Assembly: GCA_965237855.1 (NCBI GenBank)
Contig: CBDEGK010000002.1
Coordinates: forward strand, 372,001-436,000
DNA length: 64,000 bases
Direction: 5' to 3'
Source: CBDEGK01 sp965237855
GTDB lineage: Bacteria > Pseudomonadota > Gammaproteobacteria > Pseudomonadales > Halieaceae
The notes beneath the pieces are model-generated. The model saw nothing but the letters and a program-made list of their open reading frames with translations. It had not been told where the DNA came from and ran no database searches. Made by a program: the position numbers and the translations under genes. The first letter of the stretch is position 1, and each line of letters starts with the position of its first letter. Below are positions 1 through 9,251 of this stretch, one piece after another.

Positions 1-851
1 AAAACGTCTGCCTCTTCGTGGTGGACAATGACCCGCAGCTTGAGAATGCAGAGATATGTCGGGTAGCCGCCGACCAACTGAGCATCACATTGCAATACGT
101 GGAAGAGACGCGGGCGGGTGTAACCAATGCACGCAATACGGTAGTGGAAAAGGCATTGGACTGGGGAGCTGATTTTCTGTCCTTTATCGACGACGATGAT
201 ATCCCGCGACCGAATTGGCTACAGCAACTGCTGTACAAGCAATCCGTAGCCGATGCCGATCTTGTGTTCGGAAGCTGGCGCGCCGCAAAGGACACACCGG
301 AGTGGGCTGTGCGGGCGGGAATTTTTCGCGATCCCACCCGCAACAAAGCGATCGGCGGCGCAGGCCGTTACGGTCTACCCATCTGCGCGTCTACCTGTAA
401 TGTTCTGGCCAGTCGTCAGATATTGGAAAAGCTCACTGCAATCGGAGATGTGTTTGATCACAGGTTCCGCTTCAGCGGTGGTGAGGACAAGGACTTCTTT
501 ATTCGCGCGCGGCAACAGGGTGCCGTTCTGGCCAGCGCCGATGATTCCATCATCAATCTCAGTTACGAGGCGGAACGTTTCCAGGCTCGTGGATTGCTGC
601 GGCGCGGTTTCAAGGGAGGCTGTTCACAGGCGGGCATGGCGCGCGTTTACGGGAACCCGGGGAAAATAGCGCAGATAGTCGTCAAAGCGGGCTTCAAATT
701 AATACTGGTAGGTCTTTCCCTACCTCTGACCCTGGTGCACAAACCCCTGTTTCTGCATCATGTTTACCGCCTCGGCAAGAGCGCCGGCGTACTCTATTCC
801 CTGACCACCCAGCGAGCGATCAATTACTACGCCAAGGGCGGCGGTCCATAG
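1..851 (+). CDS. Glycosyltransferase family 2, 5'-truncated by window edge
   Basis: The frame is open from base 3 (reading NVCLFVVDNDPQ), so the true start lies before the window and the GTG at 18 is internal. The visible part is about 283 residues of a GT-A fold glycosyltransferase: the acidic DDDD metal/nucleotide-sugar site is near residue 58 counted from base 18, preceded by the usual ARN(x)n helix region, and a GGEDxDFFxR segment matches the acceptor/catalytic ED motif of GT2 enzymes. The C-terminal 60 residues are hydrophobic and may anchor it to the membrane. Its donor and acceptor are unknown. Its neighbours suggest envelope glycan or glycolipid assembly (inference). It is convergent with the ELM1-family gene that follows. 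Confidence 0.85.
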   Translation, partial: NVCLFVVDNDPQLENAEICRVAADQLSITLQYVEETRAGVTNARNTVVEKALDWGADFLSFIDDDDIPRPNWLQQLLYKQSVADADLVFGSWRAAKDTPEWAVRAGIFRDPTRNKAIGGAGRYGLPICASTCNVLASRQILEKLTAIGDVFDHRFRFSGGEDKDFFIRARQQGAVLASADDSIINLSYEAERFQARGLLRRGFKGGCSQAGMARVYGNPGKIAQIVVKAGFKLILVGLSLPLTLVHKPLFLHHVYRLGKSAGVLYSLTTQRAINYYAKGGGP

Positions 852-880
852 ACATTCGCTGACTGCACAAGTTGTGCCGC

Positions 881-1951
881 TCAGGCAGTAAACAATGCCC
901 GCACTCGCTGTGCCGTCACAGGCAATTCATCCTCTTGCCGCTGTGCCGAATCCGGCATCGACTGAAGTTGTTGGCCGAGCCAAGCGGCCATACCCTGCTG
1001 GATCATAGCTTGCTGAATGCGGCTCACATCGCGGCGCATGCGGCGAGGCGCGACACTCATTGCCAGATGATGGCTGAGTGATTTGTAACGATAATTGTGC
1101 GGATGGCGCCACCAGGGGCCAGGGAGATCATTCATATCAAATATGTAGAGTGGCTTGCCCATGGCACTGGCCTCCCCCAGCATGGACATGCTCTCCCCGG
1201 TCACCACGAACTTATCCGCCAACGCCAGCATGCCGACATAGGGATTGTAACCGGGCGAGGCGGATGCATCATGGGCATAATGTGGCACCCGCAACTCGCC
1301 AGTCAGTGCCCGCCATGCGGTGGCCGGAGTACGAGCACTATTGGTGAGCAAAAGCGACCCACCGCTGAGCTCCAACAATTGCTGGGCCCGCTGTGCCAAC
1401 TGCCTGGCCTTGCGTTCTGTGAATACAAAACGACCGCTGTTACCGCCTACCAGCATCACCAGGTAGGGACGCGGCAATGCTCCAGACTGCTCTCCAAGCA
1501 GTTTTGCCAGCACCTGGCCAGCCGCTGTCAGCTCTGTCTTGTCCAGGCGATGTAGAGGCAAGTTGTTGCAATGGATGTTTTCTGCCGCGGGCAGGAAATA
1601 CTGCGGGGTGGTTATCACCAGGTCGTAGTTTTTCGGAGCTGCCCAGGGTCGGCCCAAATGCACCAGCTTGGTAACACCACCACTGCGCTGGCGAATCCAG
1701 CGGGCCACCGGCTCATTGCGGCGACCGGCGCTGATCACCAGGTCCGGCCAGGGGGCGGCCAGTGGAGAAGACTGCTGGCTCTTGATTCCGGCCAGAGTCG
1801 AGCCCGGCAACAAATGGGTCAGCAGCTCCCAGAAATGGGCGACAAGATGTTTCTCCTCACAGGGCCAACCCAACTCCGCTGCCAGGGCCCGGACCTGGGT
1901 GTTGTCACCGGCCTTGCGACCCAGCAGTAACCAGACGTTTGCTTCAGCCAA
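881..1951 (-). CDS. ELM1-family (DUF1022) protein, copy 1
   Basis: This 356-residue protein belongs to the ELM1/DUF1022 family, named for a plant mitochondrial fission factor and related in fold to GT-B glycosyltransferases. Signs are the N-terminal GDNTQV (about residues 16-21) followed by LGWPCEEK, the LVISAGRRNEPVARWI block, LVMLVGGNSGRF in the middle and KFVVTGESMSMLGEA late in the protein. The bacterial function is not established; a sugar-transfer role is an inference from fold and context. Its start overlaps the stop of the upstream sulfotransferase gene by 8 bases, so the two are probably translated together. Two more paralogues lie at 3009 and 8048 on the same strand. Confidence 0.85.
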   Translation of the reverse strand: MAEANVWLLLGRKAGDNTQVRALAAELGWPCEEKHLVAHFWELLTHLLPGSTLAGIKSQQSSPLAAPWPDLVISAGRRNEPVARWIRQRSGGVTKLVHLGRPWAAPKNYDLVITTPQYFLPAAENIHCNNLPLHRLDKTELTAAGQVLAKLLGEQSGALPRPYLVMLVGGNSGRFVFTERKARQLAQRAQQLLELSGGSLLLTNSARTPATAWRALTGELRVPHYAHDASASPGYNPYVGMLALADKFVVTGESMSMLGEASAMGKPLYIFDMNDLPGPWWRHPHNYRYKSLSHHLAMSVAPRRMRRDVSRIQQAMIQQGMAAWLGQQLQSMPDSAQRQEDELPVTAQRVRALFTA

Positions 1952-2909
1952 GAGTGCCCTCTCCCGCGCTGCTGCGATAGCGATAAAGTGGGTTCAACTG
2001 TTCGGCCAGTTGACGATCTATGACCGCGAGCTCGTTGTCATCAAAGTAGTCCCGGTAACCACCAACCTTGGCCCGCCGCACCTTATAACTGTCTGGATTG
2101 CTCTTGTCCCCGGGCACCATACGAGCGCCCGCCAGTTTGAAGCGACCAGAGCTCTCCTGCTTGCGCATATTCTCAACAGAACTGAGCTCAACAGCAGCGG
2201 CAATGTCGTCCTCACTTGCCTCGACCTGCATAAAGCTCAGCATCTGTTGCAAGTACTGTTGCGGGTTGCCACGCAAATCCTCGTAACGTACCAGGTGGAA
2301 GGCGGGGATTTTGTCAGATTCCCGCGCCCACAAATTAAGGTAGTCACATACAGCTTGGATACTGCCGCCATTATCGCCGCTGACGAAATCGAACAGCTCC
2401 ATTTTCGAGTCGCGGTCCGGGTAATTGTTGATGGCGACCTTGCCCGGCTTGAGACGATACTTCCACTGGAAAAACTGGGACACAGCAACATCCCGTGGAT
2501 CCCGTGCCACCAGGATGACTCGTTTGCCGTAATACGGTTGCTTGCTCTCGGCATCGCCGGTGAAATCCTTGATGTAATTATCGTGGGTGAAAAATATGCG
2601 GGGAATGCGCCGATTCATATTGTGGAAATTATCAAAACCCAGCAGTGCGCTGTCGGGAAGTTGATATAGGGTGCGAAACAGGTGTGACAGCATGACCCGT
2701 ACCCAGGTGCGGCCGCTCTTACCAAATGAGACCACGACCACATCCGCTCGCTGCAGCAATTTGAGTTGATCTTTCCCGCGCAGACGCCGCTCTGCCGCCA
2801 GCACCTCCGACTCGGGCCGGTTGCGCAGGTGCAGGTGCAGGTAACGCCGAGACAACTTGCGTGTGGCGGTTTGAAAAAACTGGCGGATCATCTGCAGGAT
2901 ATGCAACAT
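1944..2909 (-). CDS. Sulfotransferase domain protein
   Basis: A 321-residue PAPS-dependent sulfotransferase. The 5'-phosphosulfate loop SFGKSGRTWV is at residues 61-70 and the 3'-phosphate-binding RDPRDVAVSQFF stretch at about 136-147, with the arginine and serine of that motif present. No clear signal peptide is seen, though the first 20 residues are mildly amphipathic. Enzymes of this type move sulfate from PAPS to a hydroxyl on a carbohydrate or lipid; the acceptor cannot be told from sequence. It is the first gene of a two-gene unit with ELM1 copy 1 (8-base overlap), so the acceptor may be an envelope glycolipid (inference). Confidence 0.87.
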   Translation of the reverse strand: MLHILQMIRQFFQTATRKLSRRYLHLHLRNRPESEVLAAERRLRGKDQLKLLQRADVVVVSFGKSGRTWVRVMLSHLFRTLYQLPDSALLGFDNFHNMNRRIPRIFFTHDNYIKDFTGDAESKQPYYGKRVILVARDPRDVAVSQFFQWKYRLKPGKVAINNYPDRDSKMELFDFVSGDNGGSIQAVCDYLNLWARESDKIPAFHLVRYEDLRGNPQQYLQQMLSFMQVEASEDDIAAAVELSSVENMRKQESSGRFKLAGARMVPGDKSNPDSYKVRRAKVGGYRDYFDDNELAVIDRQLAEQLNPLYRYRSSAGEGTLG

Positions 2910-3008
2910 GGAGCTTTCCCGTCATTAACAAGGGCGCAGGATCATATAGTAAATTCCCCGCCCAGGCAGCAGCAGAAAATACCACAATACACACTCACAG
3001 ATTTCATT

Positions 3009-4109
3009 TTACTCAATCAGGGACTGTATCCGCGCCGTCGTCCGGGGCACGTCATCGGGTAACTCGGTATCTGGATTGTGAAACGGCTGCCCCGCCCAAA
3101 CTGCCAGACCGCGTCCCACCAGCAATTGGTGGAAGGCCTTGAAATCGCGGGTAGACGACAGCAGAGTGAACACATCGAGGTGAAAGACCAGGCGTGCCAG
3201 TCGGTGTCGAATACCATCCCGGGTGTTTTCCCGGCGCGGGTTAAACAACCAGCGCGCCAGCGAGCGGCGATACTGATCCAGGCGACCCAGGGCACCGTAG
3301 GGTAAATTGTAAATTGCCAGTGGGCGGCGTAAATACACGACCTCCACCATCATGGAAATACTGTCACCGCTAACGATGAATCCATCGGCCAGTCCCATCA
3401 GGGCGCGATAGGGATTGTCCTGCCCCTGCGTAGACCACTCATACAATATCGCCTGTTCCGGCAAACCTTCTCTCAGCGTGTCGACGACAACGGCCGAGGT
3501 GCGCCTGGAGGTAGTAAAATAAGGCGTTCCACCCAGGTCCTTCACGACCCAGTTGGCCAGCTCAATCAGTTCCCGGGCTACCTTGCGGTTCATCGCGTAG
3601 GGGCTGGTGGCGCCGCCTATCAGGAACGCTACCAACGGCCTCGGCAGCTCCCGCCAACGCTCGCGCCAACTGTCCGCCTCGGCCGCCACCTCAGCTGAAT
3701 CCACTCGCATCAGCGGCAGGCTGATGGCCTGGCAATTGGGCATCGGCGGCATGTGCTTTTCTGCACTGCAGATGATCAGGTCGAAGTCGAGCATGCGTCC
3801 CGTGGGCTTACCAACCAGCACTACCTTGCTACGTCCCACAGACTGTTGCTTGACCCACAAAGCCACCATTGATGGTCGTCGCCCCACAGTGAGAATCAAA
3901 TCGGGCCACGGTTCCTGCAACTGATCTGATTGTTCGAGATCTATATGATGCAGCGAGGGCGAGAATCGAGGTTTGCCCTGCGCATACTGCGGCAGCATGT
4001 GCATATACTTTCTTTCACAGGCCCAGGGCAAGGCGTCGGCAATGGTTTCTACCTGTCCATTATCGCCGCGCTTGTCACTGACTATGACCCAGGTAGTTGG
4101 ATGAGACAT
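3009..4109 (-). CDS. ELM1-family (DUF1022) protein, copy 2
   Basis: A 366-residue paralogue of copies 1 and 3. It keeps the N-terminal GDNGQVETIADALPW block, LILTVGRRPSMVALWVK, FLIGGATSPYAM and GFIVSGDSISMMVEV, but the nucleotide-sugar-like GGDSG loop reads GGATS, so it is diverged. The ATG at 4109 begins MSHPTTWVIVSDKRGDN, which matches the family start. It is divergent from lptF with 90 bases between the two, and 99 bases separate its end from the sulfotransferase start. Function unknown; a glycosyltransferase-like role is only inferred. Confidence 0.84.
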   Translation of the reverse strand: MSHPTTWVIVSDKRGDNGQVETIADALPWACERKYMHMLPQYAQGKPRFSPSLHHIDLEQSDQLQEPWPDLILTVGRRPSMVALWVKQQSVGRSKVVLVGKPTGRMLDFDLIICSAEKHMPPMPNCQAISLPLMRVDSAEVAAEADSWRERWRELPRPLVAFLIGGATSPYAMNRKVARELIELANWVVKDLGGTPYFTTSRRTSAVVVDTLREGLPEQAILYEWSTQGQDNPYRALMGLADGFIVSGDSISMMVEVVYLRRPLAIYNLPYGALGRLDQYRRSLARWLFNPRRENTRDGIRHRLARLVFHLDVFTLLSSTRDFKAFHQLLVGRGLAVWAGQPFHNPDTELPDDVPRTTARIQSLIE

Positions 4110-4163
4110 GCCTGAGAGTATGTGGCAAGGTTGCGAAAATAACCAGTTCCAGCGCGGCTGATG

Positions 4164-4169
4164 TACAAT
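4164..4169 (+). promoter_or_regulatory. Possible -10 element for lptF
   Basis: TACAAT lies 30 bases before the preferred TTG start of lptF. No good -35 hexamer is seen at 16-18 bases upstream, so this is a weak call. It would place the transcript start just ahead of the AGGGA ribosome-binding site. Confidence 0.25.
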
Positions 4170-4199
4170 GGCCGCGGTATTCCGCAGGGACGCAAGCCC

Positions 4200-5267
4200 T
4201 TGATCATCGATCGATATATCAGCACCGAAATTATCCGTCCATTTATTAGCGGTCTCGGATTATTGGTGCTTGTATTCATCGGCTATTCAGCAACCCTGCA
4301 ATTGAATCTCGCCGCCGAGGGACAACTGTCTCTGCTATCCGCCTTCAAACTGATCGGATTAAACACCCTGGTCACGCTGGAAATCCTGATGCCCTCGGCC
4401 CTGTTCTTTTCCGTACTCGCAGCCATTAGTCGCATGTACCGTGACGCGGAAATGACGGTTCTGTACGCCTCGGGCGTGAGTCGCTATCGCATCCTCGAAT
4501 CGGTGTTCAAGCTGTCGGTACTGGTGGCCATCATCACCGGCATCATCTCCATCGAGGGACGGCCCTGGGCTTACCGGGAGGTGTACCGGCTGGAAGCTGA
4601 GGCACTGGCGGAATTCGATCTGAAAAAGATGGCTAGCGGCGAATTTGTCAGCATGGGCAAGAGCGACTATATCTTCATTGCCGATGATATTGATCTCGAG
4701 CGAGGCTTGCACAAGAATGTGTTCCTGCACAAGAAACACCGCAAGGACAAACGTACCGAAATCATAGTCGCCAGGGAAGCCTCGCTGCCTGCGCTCAACC
4801 CGGGTGCCGCCCTCAATGCCAAATTCTACGACGGCTATCACTACTTGTTGGATCAGCGCCGATCGCAAGACGTGACCATGCGCTTCGGCGAACTGACCAT
4901 CAATCTGGAGAACAGCGAGGCTCACAACACCTATAGACGCAAAGCGGAAACCACAGCACAACTGGGTCTGTCGGGAGAACCCAAAGACATAGCCGAGTTT
5001 CAATGGCGCCTGTCAACACCGTTGCTTACTCTGCTGTTAGCGCTGGTCGCCGTGCCGCTGGCGAAAACCAAACCGCGTGAACCCCGCTTTCGGAGTTTTT
5101 TTGTCGCCATCTCGATTTACGTGGGCCTGTTCGGGCTCACCAGCGTCACCCGGACATTCATCGAACAAGGCCGTATTGGCGCCTTCCCGGGTATCTGGAC
5201 AGCCTATGGCGTGATATTCATCGTCTTGTTGTTCCTGTTGCGCCAGCCGCAGGCGCGCTCCCGGTGA
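4200..5267 (+). CDS. lptF: LPS export ABC permease LptF
   Basis: One of the two permeases of the LptB2FG complex, which pulls lipopolysaccharide out of the inner membrane toward LptC/A/D. The family N-terminus (LIIDRYISTEIIRPFISGL) begins at TTG 4200, preceded by AGGGA eight bases upstream; an ATG at 4161 is in frame but would add 13 residues not typical of the family. Three membrane helices precede a periplasmic jellyroll-like region (about residues 125-255) and three follow, the usual LptF layout; about 355 residues is normal. Its TGA overlaps the GTG of lptG. The pair is not beside pepA/holC, its common partners, but lies within envelope-modification genes. Confidence 0.9.
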   Translation: MIIDRYISTEIIRPFISGLGLLVLVFIGYSATLQLNLAAEGQLSLLSAFKLIGLNTLVTLEILMPSALFFSVLAAISRMYRDAEMTVLYASGVSRYRILESVFKLSVLVAIITGIISIEGRPWAYREVYRLEAEALAEFDLKKMASGEFVSMGKSDYIFIADDIDLERGLHKNVFLHKKHRKDKRTEIIVAREASLPALNPGAALNAKFYDGYHYLLDQRRSQDVTMRFGELTINLENSEAHNTYRRKAETTAQLGLSGEPKDIAEFQWRLSTPLLTLLLALVAVPLAKTKPREPRFRSFFVAISIYVGLFGLTSVTRTFIEQGRIGAFPGIWTAYGVIFIVLLFLLRQPQARSR

Positions 5268-6337
5268 GCATTATCAGCCGCTACATTGCCATTAACCTGA
5301 TCCAGGGCTGGCTCATGGTATTCCTGGTACTGGGCACCGTGTTTGGATTAATTGGGCTGATCGATGAACTGGACCGCACCTATGGCAACTATGGGGTGTT
5401 GCAGGTAATACAGTTCACCCTGATGTCCATGCCCACGCAGTTACTGGATCTGGCACCCGTCATCGTCTTGCTCGGCACCATCGTCGCCCTCGCCGGGCTG
5501 GACAGACACAATGAATTAACCATCATTTGTAGCGCCGGCATTTCGGTGAGGGCCTTATTGAAAGCCATTGCCCTACCTACGGCAGTCCTGATGATAGTGC
5601 TGTGGCTACTATTGGAGTATGTTTCAGCCCCGCTGTTTCAGGAGGCCCAGCAAATGAAGACCGCTGCCCGCAATGACAACCCCAACCGACTGCCCGGCGG
5701 TGGTGTTTGGTCGAAACAGGGCAATCGTTTTATTCACCTGGGCGCCATGCACGAGGGCAAAAAACCTGGCGAGATAAGCTTGTACCGCTTCGACGACGAG
5801 GGCCGGTTGCTGTTGGCCCTGGAAGCCGCCAGCGCCAAGGTGAGCAGCGATCGGCGCTGGCGTTTTCAGCGGGTCAAGCAGAAACAACTGGTCGCCGATG
5901 AACTGGCCACGTCGCGCCTCAAGGAGGTAGAGATCGGCAATCTCTGGTCCAAAGCGGAGCTGCCGACACTCTCGCTCACCAGCCAGAGCATGCGCCTGTC
6001 GGTGCTCAGGGACTACACCGAGTATCTGCGCAGCAACGATCAGGCATACCAGGACTATGAAATGACATTCTGGCAGCGCCTGACTCTGCCCATCACAGTG
6101 GCCGCGATGGTGTTACTGGCAACGCCCGTTAGCGCTAGTATCGGCTCACGCCGCAATCGCAATTTCGGGGTCAACATAGCCATCGGCGCTATGATAGGCA
6201 TATTTTTCTATCTCGGCACCCAGATCGTTTACTCGGTGGGACAATTGATGCAAGCCAGCCCCTTGCTCACCACACTGTTGCCGGCCCTGGCTGTGATTGT
6301 GTGCAGTATGTTCATGATTCACAGGATGCGGTGGTAG
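5264..6337 (+). CDS. lptG: LPS export ABC permease LptG
   Basis: A 357-residue permease partner of LptF. The start is GTG 5264, overlapping the lptF stop as GTGA, which indicates translational coupling. The N-terminus SIISRYIAINLIQGWLMVF is the family coupling helix and first membrane segment; GLDRHNELTII is the cytoplasmic loop that contacts LptB, and the C-terminal three helices end at MFMIHRMRW. The periplasmic domain lies between about residues 125 and 265. It is followed after 6 bases by an ABC exporter gene, which suggests one transcript for lptF, lptG and the exporter. Confidence 0.9.
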   Translation: MSIISRYIAINLIQGWLMVFLVLGTVFGLIGLIDELDRTYGNYGVLQVIQFTLMSMPTQLLDLAPVIVLLGTIVALAGLDRHNELTIICSAGISVRALLKAIALPTAVLMIVLWLLLEYVSAPLFQEAQQMKTAARNDNPNRLPGGGVWSKQGNRFIHLGAMHEGKKPGEISLYRFDDEGRLLLALEAASAKVSSDRRWRFQRVKQKQLVADELATSRLKEVEIGNLWSKAELPTLSLTSQSMRLSVLRDYTEYLRSNDQAYQDYEMTFWQRLTLPITVAAMVLLATPVSASIGSRRNRNFGVNIAIGAMIGIFFYLGTQIVYSVGQLMQASPLLTTLLPALAVIVCSMFMIHRMRW

Positions 6338-6343
6338 CTACCC

Positions 6344-8086
6344 ATGCGCCTGATGCTCAGCTTTTTCACCGCCTACCCCCTACAGACCGTACTGATGTTA
6401 GTGGCTTTGCTGTTGTCGGCCCTTATGGAGGGACTTGGCCTGTCGGCACTGCTGCCATTGCTCAACGTGGCGCTCGGCTCCCAGGCCAGCCTCGGAATCG
6501 ACCTTCCCGGCAGCACCCTGCAGAACGATTTCGAGCGACAGGTACTCGAGGTATTGGGCTGGATGGAGATTGCGCCCAGCCTGCTTAACTTGCTGCTGAT
6601 CATTGTGGTCATGGTGCTGTTAAAGAGCATTCTGCTCATTGTCGCCAACCGACAAGTTGGCTATACCGCCGCCCAGGTCGCTACCGATATGCGCTTGAAT
6701 ATGTTGCGCGCCATCATGCGCAGCAAGTGGGAGTATTTTCTGCACCAACCGGTGGGTAAGCTGACCAACGCGCTGGCCACTGAGGCCCAGCGATCTTCAA
6801 CATCTTTCGTCCACGGCGCCACCGCTCTGACTTACCTGGTGCAAGCCGTGGTCTATGCCGGTGTGGCTTTCGCCGTGTCCTGGACTGCGAGCGTGGCAGC
6901 ACTGGTTGCCGGCGCCCTGGTCATGCTGGCATCTCACTTCCTGGTGCGGGTAACCCGTCGCGCTGGCAAACGACAAACCAAGATCCTCGCGGCACTCATG
7001 GCCAATATGACCGACACCTTGCAGTCGGTGAAGCCGCTGAAAGCGATGGCGAGAGAACACCTGGCGGACCACGCCCTGGCAGGCGACACCAATCGCCTCA
7101 ACAAATCTCTGCGCAAGGCGGTGCTGGCGGGAGCCGTATTGAACGGCGCGCAGGAACTACTGTTCACCCTTTTTATAGCTATCGGTATTTACGCCGCGCT
7201 GGATATATTCGCCATGGAATTGCCAGTGGTGATGGTGTTGGTGGTAACCCTGGGCCGCGCTTTTGCCTTTTTGGGCAAAGTGCAGAAGCAATACCAGAAA
7301 CTCGCCCAGGGTGAGAGTGCTTATTGGGCAATGCTGGCTTCGATATCTGATGCCGAGCGCGCCCAGGAACAACTCTTCGGTGGAAGCGAACCTGTATTCA
7401 ATAACAGCATCCGCTTCGTCGACGTCAGCTTCAGCTACGATCAACACTCGGTGTTCCAGGATCTCAACCTGGAGATTAAGGTGGGGGAAATGACCACCCT
7501 GGTAGGGCCTTCCGGGGGCGGAAAAACCACCATTATTGACCTGACCATTGGCTTGTTACAGCCCCAGTCGGGAACGATTGAGTTGGACGGCCTGCCCCTG
7601 GGAAACCTCGATATACGAGCCTGGCGCAGTATGATCGGTTACGTGCCGCAGGAAACCGTATTGCTACACGACAGCATTGAGCACAATGTCACACTTGGCG
7701 ATTCAGCGCTGGGAACAGACGACGTAGAGCGCGCCCTCAGAGCCGCAGGTGCCTGGGAATTCGTCGAACGCCTGAGTGAAGGCAGCGCCACCATTGTGGG
7801 AGAGCGTGGTGGCAAATTGTCCGGTGGGCAGCGACAGCGAATCGTGATCGCCCGCGCACTGATCAATCAACCCCGGCTACTGATTCTTGATGAGGCCACC
7901 AGCGCGCTGGATTCAGACAGTGAAGCGGCCATAAGACAGACCATGGAAAGCCTCAAAGGCCAGTTGACCATCCTCGCTATTACCCACAACCGCTCCATGG
8001 TGGAAGCTGCTGAGAGGATTTACCAACTGGGGAATGGCAGTGCCGAGTTACTGAACAGTATCGACGAGAGCAGGCTCGTCAAATAG
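6344..8086 (+). CDS. ABC-type lipid/glycolipid exporter (MsbA/PglK-like)
   Basis: A 580-residue half-transporter with an N-terminal six-helix membrane domain (about 1-320) and a C-terminal ATPase. Walker A GPSGGGKT is near residue 388, the signature LSGGQRQR near 492, Walker B LLILDEATSALD near 512, and the switch histidine is in ITHNRS. The first segment (MEGLGLSALLPLLNVAL) looks more like PglK and related lipid-linked glycan flippases than like true MsbA, so I do not call it msbA. It most likely flips a lipid or lipid-linked sugar across the inner membrane. It lies 6 bases behind lptG. Its 3' end overlaps that of ELM1 copy 3 by 39 bases. Confidence 0.85.
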   Translation: MRLMLSFFTAYPLQTVLMLVALLLSALMEGLGLSALLPLLNVALGSQASLGIDLPGSTLQNDFERQVLEVLGWMEIAPSLLNLLLIIVVMVLLKSILLIVANRQVGYTAAQVATDMRLNMLRAIMRSKWEYFLHQPVGKLTNALATEAQRSSTSFVHGATALTYLVQAVVYAGVAFAVSWTASVAALVAGALVMLASHFLVRVTRRAGKRQTKILAALMANMTDTLQSVKPLKAMAREHLADHALAGDTNRLNKSLRKAVLAGAVLNGAQELLFTLFIAIGIYAALDIFAMELPVVMVLVVTLGRAFAFLGKVQKQYQKLAQGESAYWAMLASISDAERAQEQLFGGSEPVFNNSIRFVDVSFSYDQHSVFQDLNLEIKVGEMTTLVGPSGGGKTTIIDLTIGLLQPQSGTIELDGLPLGNLDIRAWRSMIGYVPQETVLLHDSIEHNVTLGDSALGTDDVERALRAAGAWEFVERLSEGSATIVGERGGKLSGGQRQRIVIARALINQPRLLILDEATSALDSDSEAAIRQTMESLKGQLTILAITHNRSMVEAAERIYQLGNGSAELLNSIDESRLVK

Positions 8087-9145
8087 GGCGTTAACGGCGC
8101 GTACGGCCGCTTGCATATCCCCACCCTGTTCCATCTTGTTGGACTCTTTTCCTTGCTCTAACTGCTGGCCTAACCAGCAGGCACGACCGCGCTGAACCAA
8201 TTGCTGGTGTACCAGGCGAATATCACGACTGATCTTCTGCCAGATAAAGCGCATGAGAAATCGATACATCACACCGCCCAGGCGCCAGTCATTGTCAGAC
8301 CAACTGCCGCTGGCACGATCCTGCATGGCAAACACTCCCCGACCCAGGTCGAACATATAGACCGGCTTACCGGTAGCGCAGGCCTCTGACAACATCGAGA
8401 TACTGTCGCCGCTGACGATGAACCGCTCCGCCAGAGCGAGTACACCCAGATAGGGATTGGCGTCATCCTCGGGCTGCCAGCCATAAAAATAATTGGCGAC
8501 ATCGAGCTGTTGCTGAAGCAGTTCAGTTGCCGCCGGGCTGGTGCGGGAACTGGTGGTCACCAGCGCCGAGCCACCGCTCTGCTTAATCATCTGGTTGATC
8601 TCACCCGCCAGCCGTTTTGCGGCTTTTTTCCCAAACGTAAACGGGCCGCTGTCGCCGCCGACAATCACCGCAGTATAGGGTTGTGGCAGCTGCTCGAACT
8701 GGCCGTGCCACTGAGCGGCCGCCACTTCTAAGCGCGCTGCATCGACGTTGCTCAGGGTGAGGACATTCTGCAATACATTGCTGCGCTCGGGGATCCGGTA
8801 CTGGGGGGTGGTGATGACCAGGTCAAACCGGCTGGGGTCTGCCCAGGGGTTGCCAACATGAACAATCCGGCTGCGCCCCCCCGACTGCAGCTTGATCCAG
8901 CGGCAGACAGCCTCGTTGCGCATACCGGAAGATATTACCAGGTCCGGCCAGGGTGCTTGCAGCAGGTCCGAGTCAATAATCTTGATGCCACGGAGATCGC
9001 TGCCTCGAAATATGTTTGTCAAAATTTCATATTTCCGATAGCTCAGCCGCTTTATCTCATAGGGCCAACCCAGCGCATCCGCTAGCGCCAACACCTGGTT
9101 GCGCTCACCGGCTCTATAGGCGTCGATAACCCAAACTACTGGCAT
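8048..9145 (-). CDS. ELM1-family (DUF1022) protein, copy 3
   Basis: The third ELM1/DUF1022 paralogue, about 365 residues from the ATG at 9145 (MPVVWVIDAYRAGERNQV). An in-frame start at 9223 would add 26 residues that the other copies lack. It keeps LALADALGWPYEIKRLS, LVISSGMRNEAVCRWIK, VIVGGDSGPFTFGKKA and RFIVSGDSISMLSEA, so the GGDSG loop missing in copy 2 is intact here. Convergent with the ABC exporter (39-base 3' overlap) and divergent from the acyl carrier protein gene. Function unproven; possibly a sugar transferase acting on the lipid made or exported here (inference). Confidence 0.85.
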   Translation of the reverse strand: MPVVWVIDAYRAGERNQVLALADALGWPYEIKRLSYRKYEILTNIFRGSDLRGIKIIDSDLLQAPWPDLVISSGMRNEAVCRWIKLQSGGRSRIVHVGNPWADPSRFDLVITTPQYRIPERSNVLQNVLTLSNVDAARLEVAAAQWHGQFEQLPQPYTAVIVGGDSGPFTFGKKAAKRLAGEINQMIKQSGGSALVTTSSRTSPAATELLQQQLDVANYFYGWQPEDDANPYLGVLALAERFIVSGDSISMLSEACATGKPVYMFDLGRGVFAMQDRASGSWSDNDWRLGGVMYRFLMRFIWQKISRDIRLVHQQLVQRGRACWLGQQLEQGKESNKMEQGGDMQAAVRAVNALFDEPALVDTVQ

Positions 9146-9251
9146 TGGCAAAGTTCCGTCGGTATAGTTCCAAGCACTGAAATCTAGCGGCTTGGCGGGA
9201 TCAGCGCAAGGCCATACCCCCACTCTTTCTCATGGCCTGGAAGCTAAAAGC

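Noticed and set aside
1668..2669. A 333-codon plus-strand frame opposite the sulfotransferase and ELM1 genes
   Set aside because: It is antisense to genes with clear motifs and has no recognisable protein features.
4161..4199. ATG 4161 as the lptF start
   Set aside because: It adds 13 non-family residues and overlaps a -10-like element; TTG 4200 has AGGGA at good spacing and fits the family N-terminus.
6344..8086. Calling the ABC exporter msbA
   Set aside because: The membrane domain start resembles PglK-type flippases; MsbA hallmarks at the N-terminus are not seen.
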